64,000 nt of DNA from an uncultured Roseivirga sp. (GTDB lineage: Bacteria > Bacteroidota > Bacteroidia > Cytophagales > Cyclobacteriaceae), in the NCBI GenBank assembly GCA_947493005.1, contig CANLOY010000005.1, forward strand, positions 186,001 to 250,000, read 5' to 3'. Shown here one piece after another: positions 30,401-36,983 of this stretch. How positions within the stretch are numbered: position 1 is the first letter of the stretch; every line of letters starts with the position of its first letter. The position numbers were made by a program, and so were the translations under genes. The notes beneath the pieces are model-generated. The model was not told the origin of the DNA and did not search any database. It saw only the letters and a program-made list of their open reading frames with translations.

Positions 30401-32936
30401 TGCTGAAGAGAGCCTGGATGTGGCTCAGTTAAGAAACTTTTTGAGTAAAGGTTTACCTGAGTTTATGATTCCTGCACATTTTATTGTTGTTGACAAGATT
30501 CCATTGACCTCTAATGGTAAGGTTGACCGTAGAGCTTTGCTAGAGCTCGATTCGACATCTTTGTCTCTTGGAAGCGAAGCTGAGGCCCCTCGGAATTCAA
30601 TAGAAAGGCTCTTGGTTGAAATTTGGCAAGAACTTCTCAATTCATCAGAAATTGGCATAAATGATAACTTCTTTCATTTGGGCGGAGATTCTATTAAAGC
30701 GATACAACTCAGTTCTAAAATTCAGAAGTGTGGCTTGCAAGTAGATTTGAATATGCTATTTCAATATCCTACGATTAAATCCTTAAGCGCACAAGTAAAG
30801 GGCTTAAGAGTAGAGGCACCTCAGGGAAAAATAGAAGGTCCTGTAATGTTGACTCCTATTCAACAAGAGTTCTTTTCGGCTAACCACCCTGAACCGAACC
30901 ATTTTAACCAATCAGTCATGCTCTTCAGTAAGACAAACCTGGTGGAAGAGTATGTTTTAACAGCTTTAAATGCCCTTTGTGATCATCATGATGCTTTACG
31001 TTTGAGGTATGATATCAGTAAAAAAGCTGTTGAACAATGGTGTGATGACAATGCCGAAGAGTCTTTTGTGCTGAGCACATTTGACATGGAAACGGTTGAC
31101 TCTCCAGAGAAGGAAATACTCTTCGAAGCCGAGAAGATACAACAGAGTCTGTCAATCGAAAAAGGCCCTGTATTGCATTGTGGAATTTTTCATACTTCAC
31201 AAGGAGATTACTTACTGGTTGTTGCTCATCATCTAGTTATAGATGGAGTCTCATGGCGTATTTTGCTAGAAGATTTTGTAGATATTTACAGGAACTTAGA
31301 GTCAGGACACTCTTTTGAATTGCCATCGAAGACCTCTTCTTATCAACAGTGGGCTGCAAAACTCAATTCTTATGCCAGCGATTCGGCTCTGCTATGCCAG
31401 CTTGATTATTGGCAGAAAGTAGTCGAAACCCCTGTTTTAGAACTCCCAAGGAACAAGGTTGCAAGAGAGAATTCTCTGAAGATTACGGAAGTACAGTCAA
31501 TGCACTTGACTCCAGAAATGACCGAAAAGCTTGTTTCACAGGTACATAAAGCCTACGATACCCAAATCAATGATCTATTGCTTACTGCCTTGGCACTTTC
31601 AATCAATGATTGGATCGGAACCAGCAAAGTACGAGTCCATCTGGAAGGGCACGGAAGAGAAGACTTATTTGATGAGTTAAATTTGAATAGAACAATCGGA
31701 TGGTTTACCAGTTTGTTTCCTGTTCTTCTTCCTGTTGAAGCCCCTGAACTCCTGGGAGATTGCATAAAGGGAATAAAAGAGAATCTTCGTGAAGTACCAG
31801 ACAAGGGTATAGGATACGGTATTTTGAGTCATCTTAGTTCTTTAGATGGATCAAAAATGGTTTCCTTACACCCTGAAATAGTATTCAATTATCTGGGGCA
31901 ATTTGATAAAGACGCAGGGGATGGTTTGTTTGTCAGGTCAGACCTATCTTCAGGTAAAAACAAAAGTGATTCTTGTTTTCGAGAACAAGTTTTGGGAATA
32001 AATGGCTCCATTACCAATGGAGCACTTCACCTCAGATTTGATTACAACATCCTGGAATTCTCAGAAACGACCATCACCAATTTTGTTTCAAGTTTTAAGG
32101 ATCATCTTGAAGCGATTATTCATCATTGTTTGGAAATAACAGCTCAACACCCAGAAGTATCCTCGGTTGAAAAAGAGGGTTCCATCGAAGAGGAAAATGA
32201 GATTGGTATCAAGTTGAGCAATGACAAATCAGAAAAGGTGTTCGCATTTCCTTCTCTATACGGGATGGCTATAGGCTATGCCTCTTTAGCAAACGAGCTT
32301 AATGATGTTTGCATGGTAGCTTATGACTTCCTTGATGATAGGAGGTGGCGTGAGCGATATTATGAATCAATCAAGGATTATCAACCAATGGGTCCTTACA
32401 CATTCTTTGGATATTCTGGAGGAGCCATTCTGGCTTACGAAATGGCGACTTTCTTCGAGAGTAAAGGAGATACTGTTTCCAACCTCATTTTAATAGATCA
32501 GGCACCTGTTTTAAAGACAGAGGTTGTTTCTGAAACAGCTCTTTCAAACCTGGCGGATAGTATGCTGGATCCTTCTGAGGAGGCATTGAGGAATAATCCT
32601 TATGGTAAAGTGCTTTTGGAAGACCCTGTTCTGATGAAGAAGGTCAGGAATGGAATTATTGCTTATAAAAGACTCTTGAGTCAGTCTAGAACAGAAGGTA
32701 GTATTAGGTCTGATATTCATCTTCTTTCAGAAGAAAGTGATTGTGGGCGGGCACTGGAAGACAAGTTGAGTTGGAACCAATTCACCTCGGGAAGTATGAA
32801 TTATATTCAAGGGTCTGGGGGGCACAGGCAAATTTTTACTCCTCCCCATTTCCAGACTAACGTAGAGCACATTAGGAAAATAATGCGTCAGATTCTTACA
32901 AAAGAGGAAGTATACCAGTTTCAACCAACACACTAA
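27489..32936 (+). CDS. Nonribosomal peptide synthetase: TubC-like docking domain-C-A-T-E-TE
   Basis: N-term FRDFITKLRKENVRLSVTGNDLTVSGDGQIDESLLRELKERKAE; A-domain YTSGSTGKPKG; T GGDSIKAIQ; E-domain HHLVIDGVSW, EGHGRE, RTIGWFTSLFPV; TE GYSGG. Confidence 0.97.
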   Translation: MSFRDFITKLRKENVRLSVTGNDLTVSGDGQIDESLLRELKERKAETVEYLRKSKGSQSYEPIPVAESKKSYPLSFAQQRLWVHNEFVNDNSVYNMLSAIRLKGDLDIGAFRGAFSSLSLRHEVLRTSIRAVEGKPEQVILDEAPIELMYQDLVGHSDQEGIIDHIIKDSTSKKFDLGNPPLVLLHLLKLEEQEHIMLLNIHHLIADGWSINILLKDLIYFYESFREGKPMVELPQLKVQYKDYVQWQLELLNGDLGRELGEFWKNYLSGELPVLSIPYDHPRPVVRRDIGSTISVKIDDKLNTNLKELAKQQGVSLFMLMTSIAKTLFYRYSHQREVIIGTTTGGREHTDLEHVIGLFINAVPIRTVIDPDITFNDFLQKVRISTTKAFEHKAYPFDLIVKDLALERDPGRHPVFDVMVIMQNSEMNQKEFGAIEMSSIPIQKSISKFDLTFAFNEQSDGIGFSIEYNTDLFESETIDRMTQHFMALCRNIISSPGSTIEKLCFLSSDEEYQLKTAFNDTALEKPKYQTIAQLFEQAVEKSPTAVAVTYNGRSFTYQEVNEKANKLASYLDELEIGANDFVGLYLERGLALIVSMLGVMKSGAAFVPLDTGQQGDRLTYMMRDSGMELLIVQSHLTSNVNVSDLDLMIVDEEDVVTDWLEGYEVSNPTLQIVENRAAYVIYTSGSTGKPKGCIVSQGNILNYINWANRAFFEEEDSGNFGLFTSIGFDFTLTCILSPLTRGKQLHVFPSDQEITDILKEVFDPKNLIDAVKLTPSHVSLLNGIENTNIRTVVLGGEALKKAHLNRLDSISSNLRIINEYGPTEATVGCVAKTMTLDAPILIGSPIDNTSIFILDDKLQLVPIGVVGELCIAGAGVAIGYMNKESLTAEKFIDNPHKPGERLYRSGDKARWLASGEVEYLGRFDEQVKVRGHRIEPGEIEQQLISHDRVSEAVVVAKNDHAGNVFLDAYLHAEESLDVAQLRNFLSKGLPEFMIPAHFIVVDKIPLTSNGKVDRRALLELDSTSLSLGSEAEAPRNSIERLLVEIWQELLNSSEIGINDNFFHLGGDSIKAIQLSSKIQKCGLQVDLNMLFQYPTIKSLSAQVKGLRVEAPQGKIEGPVMLTPIQQEFFSANHPEPNHFNQSVMLFSKTNLVEEYVLTALNALCDHHDALRLRYDISKKAVEQWCDDNAEESFVLSTFDMETVDSPEKEILFEAEKIQQSLSIEKGPVLHCGIFHTSQGDYLLVVAHHLVIDGVSWRILLEDFVDIYRNLESGHSFELPSKTSSYQQWAAKLNSYASDSALLCQLDYWQKVVETPVLELPRNKVARENSLKITEVQSMHLTPEMTEKLVSQVHKAYDTQINDLLLTALALSINDWIGTSKVRVHLEGHGREDLFDELNLNRTIGWFTSLFPVLLPVEAPELLGDCIKGIKENLREVPDKGIGYGILSHLSSLDGSKMVSLHPEIVFNYLGQFDKDAGDGLFVRSDLSSGKNKSDSCFREQVLGINGSITNGALHLRFDYNILEFSETTITNFVSSFKDHLEAIIHHCLEITAQHPEVSSVEKEGSIEEENEIGIKLSNDKSEKVFAFPSLYGMAIGYASLANELNDVCMVAYDFLDDRRWRERYYESIKDYQPMGPYTFFGYSGGAILAYEMATFFESKGDTVSNLILIDQAPVLKTEVVSETALSNLADSMLDPSEEALRNNPYGKVLLEDPVLMKKVRNGIIAYKRLLSQSRTEGSIRSDIHLLSEESDCGRALEDKLSWNQFTSGSMNYIQGSGGHRQIFTPPHFQTNVEHIRKIMRQILTKEEVYQFQPTH
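30840..32150 (+). other. Epimerization domain of NRPS 2
   Basis: MLTPIQQEFF, HHLVIDGVSWRILLEDF, EGHGREDLF, NRTIGWFTSLFPVLLP. Confidence 0.9.
32220..32870 (+). other. Type I thioesterase domain of NRPS 2
   Basis: VFAFPSLYGMAIGYASLANEL...MGPYTFFGYSGGAILAYEMA. Confidence 0.88.
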
Positions 32937-32953
32937 GATTTTAAAATAGTTCA

Positions 32954-33925
32954 ATGAAAAGATTTGATCTTTCAGAGGACAGTTTTGTCCTGAATGCACA
33001 GTCAGATGGAAAAAGAGCCATGGATTGGGTTAGCGAAAATGAGGAAATAATTCAAGAGAGACTCTCCAGGCAAGGGGCATTGCTAATAAGAGGTTTGAAT
33101 ATAATCAGTGGGAAACAGTTCGGCTCCATTTTAAGCAGGATGTTTGGTGCTGAACTTCTCAAATATTCATATCGGTCTACCCCCAGGACTGGTTTAAAAG
33201 GCAATGTTTATACGGCTACAGAGTACCATAAGGATAAGATCATCCCTATGCATAATGAAAACTCTTACTCTAATGTCTGGCCTATGAATATTGGTTTTTT
33301 GTGCATGGTACCTGCTGAAAAGGGAGGAGAAACTCCTATAGTAGATAGTAGGATTGTATATGAAAAAATACCCATAACCATTCGAAAAAAATTTGAAGAA
33401 AAGGGAGTTAAGTACGTAAGGAACTATGGAGATATTGACTTGCCTTGGGAAGAAGTGTTTCAAACCTCTGATAAGCATGAAGTAGAGGCGTTTTGTAATG
33501 AAAACAAACTGAAATATAAATGGCTGGATGATAATCGTTTGCGCACCTGGCAAGTAAATCAAGCCACCGCACTCCATCCTGTTACCAATGAATGGGTTTG
33601 GCTTAATCAGGCACATTTATTTCATATTTCTAGTGTAGATAAAGAGACACGTGCCAGTATGTTGTCTATGTTGGGTGAGGATAATCTTCCAAGAAATACA
33701 TACTATGGTGATGGAAGCCAGATAGAGGAAAGTGACCTGGAAGTCATTCGCCAGGTATATAAGGAAGAGCAGTTCACATTTTCCTGGCAAAAGAATGACT
33801 TTTTGTTGTTGGATAATATGCTGTATGCACATGGCAGAAGGCCTTTTGAAGGAGAAAGAAAAGTACTGGTTGGAATGGCAAAACCTTTCGAAAGGAAGAA
33901 GGAGTCATATACCAGCATAAACTAA
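32954..33925 (+). CDS. SyrP-like Fe(II)/2-oxoglutarate dioxygenase, probable amino-acid hydroxylase of the NRPS pathway
   Basis: HNENSYSNVWP (HxE), AEKGGETPIVDSRIVYE, AHGRRPFEGERKVLVG; 17 bp after NRPS 2. Confidence 0.88.
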   Translation: MKRFDLSEDSFVLNAQSDGKRAMDWVSENEEIIQERLSRQGALLIRGLNIISGKQFGSILSRMFGAELLKYSYRSTPRTGLKGNVYTATEYHKDKIIPMHNENSYSNVWPMNIGFLCMVPAEKGGETPIVDSRIVYEKIPITIRKKFEEKGVKYVRNYGDIDLPWEEVFQTSDKHEVEAFCNENKLKYKWLDDNRLRTWQVNQATALHPVTNEWVWLNQAHLFHISSVDKETRASMLSMLGEDNLPRNTYYGDGSQIEESDLEVIRQVYKEEQFTFSWQKNDFLLLDNMLYAHGRRPFEGERKVLVGMAKPFERKKESYTSIN

Positions 33926-33933
33926 CAAGTTTT

Positions 33934-34683
33934 ATGATTGGTATAATTGGAGGAGTTGGTCCCTATGCTGGTTTAGACCTGGTATCAAAGATACTGGACA
34001 ACACCCGAGCTAACCATGACCAGGAACACATCCCTCTACTTCTTTGGTCACTTCCCAATCAAATATCGGATAGAACAGAGTACTTGGAGGGAAAGTCAAC
34101 AATTAATCCGGGTATTGAGCTAGCTCGGTTAACAAAACAAGCAATTTCTTCAGGGGCTCGAGCAATAGGAATCCCATGCAATACAGCGCATGTCCCTGAT
34201 ATTTTGAACCATGTTTCTAATAGTATTAATGCTTACCATAAAAAAGTAGTGCTTGTGAATATGGTGGAAGAGGTGACCAAGGCCTTATTAAATTATGATA
34301 CTCCTTTAGAGACGATAGGCATACTAAGCACCAATGGTACTTATCAATCAGGGTTATATAAGACGAAATTGAGTAAAGCTGGTTTTCGAGTACTTAGGCC
34401 CGACAATATCACTCAAAGAGAAGTAATTCACCCAGCAATTTATGCAACCTATGGTATTAAAGCATTTTCAAACCCGGTAACTGATCGCGCTGCAAATGAC
34501 ATTAAAAAGGTTGCATGGAGCCTTATTATGGATGGTGCTCAGGCCATTGTTCTTGCGTGCTCAGAATTGCCTTTGGTCTTTCCAGGTGAGCATCATTTTG
34601 AAGGAGTGCCACTTATTGATTCCACCAAAATACTAGCTAGAGCCTTAATATGGCGAGTTTGTCCAGAGAAATTGAAGCCATAG
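33934..34683 (+). CDS. Aspartate/glutamate racemase family protein
   Basis: MIGIIGGVGPYAGLDL; paired Cys motifs IPCNTAH and LACSELP. Confidence 0.9.
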   Translation: MIGIIGGVGPYAGLDLVSKILDNTRANHDQEHIPLLLWSLPNQISDRTEYLEGKSTINPGIELARLTKQAISSGARAIGIPCNTAHVPDILNHVSNSINAYHKKVVLVNMVEEVTKALLNYDTPLETIGILSTNGTYQSGLYKTKLSKAGFRVLRPDNITQREVIHPAIYATYGIKAFSNPVTDRAANDIKKVAWSLIMDGAQAIVLACSELPLVFPGEHHFEGVPLIDSTKILARALIWRVCPEKLKP

Positions 34684-34729
34684 TGTGTTGATGAGGATAA
34701 TGTCATTTATCGGATGAACCATCTCTGTT

Positions 34730-34787
34730 CTGTCCGATGACTACCCTTACCTTGTCCGATATACATCTCTTTAAGTAGATAAATTTG
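34730..34787 (+). promoter_or_regulatory. Candidate LytTR-type direct-repeat operator + -7 element (P3, regulator genes)
   Basis: CTGTCCGAT-N13-TTGTCCGAT-N19-TAAATTTG; TAAATTTG matches TAnnTTTG. Confidence 0.7.
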
Positions 34788-34813
34788 ATTAATAAACACA
34801 CACAACATTAACT

Positions 34814-35362
34814 ATGGCAATTATGATAATAGAGGATTTCCCCTCTGAGGGGAAAGACCTTACTAAAATGGTTAAGACTATGGGATACTCGATTGTTGGA
34901 GTCAACAGAAGAGAGTCTATAAGTCGAATTAAGAATTTACATGACTATGAGTGCTTATGGGCTGTTCAAAGAAGCAATACAGACTATTCTTTGTTGAAAT
35001 CACATATTCAGGTACCCACATCAGAATTCTTATGGTTAAATAGTATTCAGGTATACATTGTAAAACACATGAGTAACTCTCTGTTAACAGCAGAAAGTAT
35101 AGCTTATGAACACGCGATAAGCGTGAGACACTTGTCGAGAAAGCTGAAAAAGCTTACTAATAGCAATACGACCGAATACATTAGAGAGGTACGCCTAAGA
35201 AAGGCTTTGGAATATATTGAAAGTGGTGTATGTTCTTCTGTTAAGGCCGTGAGTCACACAGTGGGATACCATGATCAGAAATATTTTTCCAAAATCTTTC
35301 GTAATAAGTTCAAAGTGTCGCCATCAGAGCTTATCAAACGAGAGGCAGAGTGCTTGCTATGA
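34814..35362 (+). CDS. AraC-type HTH regulator with truncated/degenerate receiver-like N-terminus
   Basis: N-term MIIEDFPSEGKDLTKMVKTMGYSIVGV; C-term AraC HTH VSHTVGYHDQKYFSKIFRNKFKVSPSEL. Confidence 0.85.
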   Translation: MAIMIIEDFPSEGKDLTKMVKTMGYSIVGVNRRESISRIKNLHDYECLWAVQRSNTDYSLLKSHIQVPTSEFLWLNSIQVYIVKHMSNSLLTAESIAYEHAISVRHLSRKLKKLTNSNTTEYIREVRLRKALEYIESGVCSSVKAVSHTVGYHDQKYFSKIFRNKFKVSPSELIKREAECLL

Positions 35363-36066
35363 AAGTTCTTATAGTTGAAGAATGTCCATTTGAAGGAAAA
35401 TACCTGGCAGAGATGGTTGTTGATCAGGGTTATTCTGTTTTAGGCAACGTTGGAAGTTTCAAGGAAGCAGACGTGCTTTGGAGAGATAATAACCCAGATT
35501 TATGCATCTATGATGATAAACTTGAGTCAAGCTCTCAAAATTGGCAATGGCTTTCTGAAATGATCTCTAAAAAACCATTACCATTAATTGTTTCAGCAAA
35601 GAAGGTAAGGCCTGAGATAAGAGATTGTCTTGACCATTATTCACATATGCCAAAGCCAGCTTCAACTGAAGACTTCAAACTTGCTGTTTCTGACTCGGTG
35701 GTTAAGTTTCAAAAGAACAAGTCATACGATTCTTTTCTTGATGTTCGATTGTCAGATAGGATGTTCATTAAGGATCACATGAACAACTATAAACTTGTAA
35801 TGATGGACGATATATTATGGGCTAAAGGCGAAGGAAACTATACACGCATTGTCACAACACACGGATACTATCTTATCCGTGTGTTTCTGGGAGATTTTCT
35901 TAGGAATATGCCTGCTGATAGCTTCGCTAGAATTCATAAGTCTTATATGATTAATTTACGTTCAGTAACCGAAATCAGAGCAGGTAATGTACTGATAGAG
36001 GATACAGAAATTCCACTAGCCAAATCTTATAGAAATAATGTATTGACACGATTTCAGACTTATTGA
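35359..36066 (+). CDS. LytTR-family response regulator
   Basis: Receiver MKVLIVEECPFEGKYLAEMVVDQGYSVLG, DLCIYDDKL, MPKPAS; LytTR domain ILWAKGEGNYTRIVT...FARIHKSYMINLRSVTEI. Confidence 0.92.
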   Translation: MKVLIVEECPFEGKYLAEMVVDQGYSVLGNVGSFKEADVLWRDNNPDLCIYDDKLESSSQNWQWLSEMISKKPLPLIVSAKKVRPEIRDCLDHYSHMPKPASTEDFKLAVSDSVVKFQKNKSYDSFLDVRLSDRMFIKDHMNNYKLVMMDDILWAKGEGNYTRIVTTHGYYLIRVFLGDFLRNMPADSFARIHKSYMINLRSVTEIRAGNVLIEDTEIPLAKSYRNNVLTRFQTY

Positions 36067-36076
36067 AATCGTGTCA
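36044..36076. terminator. Perfect 13-bp hairpin between convergent genes, containing the LytTR stop codon
   Basis: TGACACGATTTCA-GACTTAT-TGAAATCGTGTCA; no T-tract. Confidence 0.6.
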
Positions 36077-36733
36077 TCAAGATAAGTATGAAATAATATC
36101 TGAACTCCACTCCTTAATAATGGGAATGTTATTAGCCATGTCAATTGGAATGGCTAAATGAGTTTGATATAAGGAATTGATGTCTAATTGAAGCAGCTTA
36201 TACTCGTTTCCAGATAGGCATGCAATGTCTTTATTGATAAGCACATGTTTCGGGTGAATACTGAAACCGGTACCAGCCACTTTGAGTACCGCTTCTTTTT
36301 GAGTCCAAAGCGTATAGAATTTCTGATGGTTTCCTTTGATCTCTTCCCATTCCAATGGTCGGAAAGTGTGAATGAAGTCATCCCATTCTAATTCGGGATT
36401 CATGTATTCTATGTCAATGCCAAGCGAATGATTGGTGGTCAAAGCACAAACAACATGTTGATGAGAGTGTGAAATGTTAAAATGTACTCTCTGAAGTGGA
36501 TCCGGTTTATCAAAATCGTTAAAGGAAAAGGGGGGGAGAATTGAAAGACTCAAACCCAAATCGCTCAAACCAGCTAAAAGCAATAGACGCCCGAATAAGC
36601 CAGTTTTGAAATCCTGTGGTCTCTTATATTGTCTTAATTTCTCTTGGTGACTCTCATCTAATAAAGCCATAGCTGTTTTCCAACTTTCAGTACTAAGATC
36701 TGCTCCGCAGTCTATATGGTAGATTCGAATCAC
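36077..36733 (-). CDS. 4'-phosphopantetheinyl transferase (Sfp type)
   Basis: SLGIDIEYMNPELEWDDF, FYTLWTQKEAVLKVAGTGF. Confidence 0.92.
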   Translation of the reverse strand: MIRIYHIDCGADLSTESWKTAMALLDESHQEKLRQYKRPQDFKTGLFGRLLLLAGLSDLGLSLSILPPFSFNDFDKPDPLQRVHFNISHSHQHVVCALTTNHSLGIDIEYMNPELEWDDFIHTFRPLEWEEIKGNHQKFYTLWTQKEAVLKVAGTGFSIHPKHVLINKDIACLSGNEYKLLQLDINSLYQTHLAIPIDMANNIPIIKEWSSDIISYLS

Positions 36734-36927
36734 AAGTATGAATATAACTACTCACCAATGGTTTTATAGACTCTTAATAGTAAAATGATACTGAGGAGTC
36801 TGAATATTAAATCTACTCCTGGTTTAGAATTGTGAACTAGGCCTTCAATTCTAATAATATCACTTTGTATACCTGATAAAGCTGTTGGGTAAAAAAGCAA
36901 CGAGGGCTGTAGAGCCATAGAAACAAA

Positions 36928-36959
36928 AAAACCTCCAGTAGTTACTAGAGGTTTTTTTT
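36928..36959. terminator. Bidirectional terminator hairpin downstream of the S9 peptidase gene
   Basis: AAAAAAACCTCcAGTA-GT-TACTaGAGGTTTTTTTT. Confidence 0.8.
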
Positions 36960-36983
36960 GTTCTAAATTTTCGGAGGACAATG

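Noticed and set aside
16825-32936. MbtH-like protein gene for the NRPS
   Set aside because: Looked for a ~70-aa MbtH-type ORF near the cluster; none found in the window.
17911-32999. Many 60-130 aa minus-strand ORFs inside the NRPS genes
   Set aside because: Shadow ORFs of strongly coding megasynthetase frames.
11161-36733. Siderophore assignment for the NRPS product
   Set aside because: SyrP-like enzymes and the Atu3671-type LLM hint at it, but no TonB receptor, aryl-acid genes or iron-uptake genes are seen in the window.
36748-36981. 77-aa minus ORF between PPTase and S9 peptidase
   Set aside because: Contains the bidirectional terminator hairpin; no motif; likely spurious.
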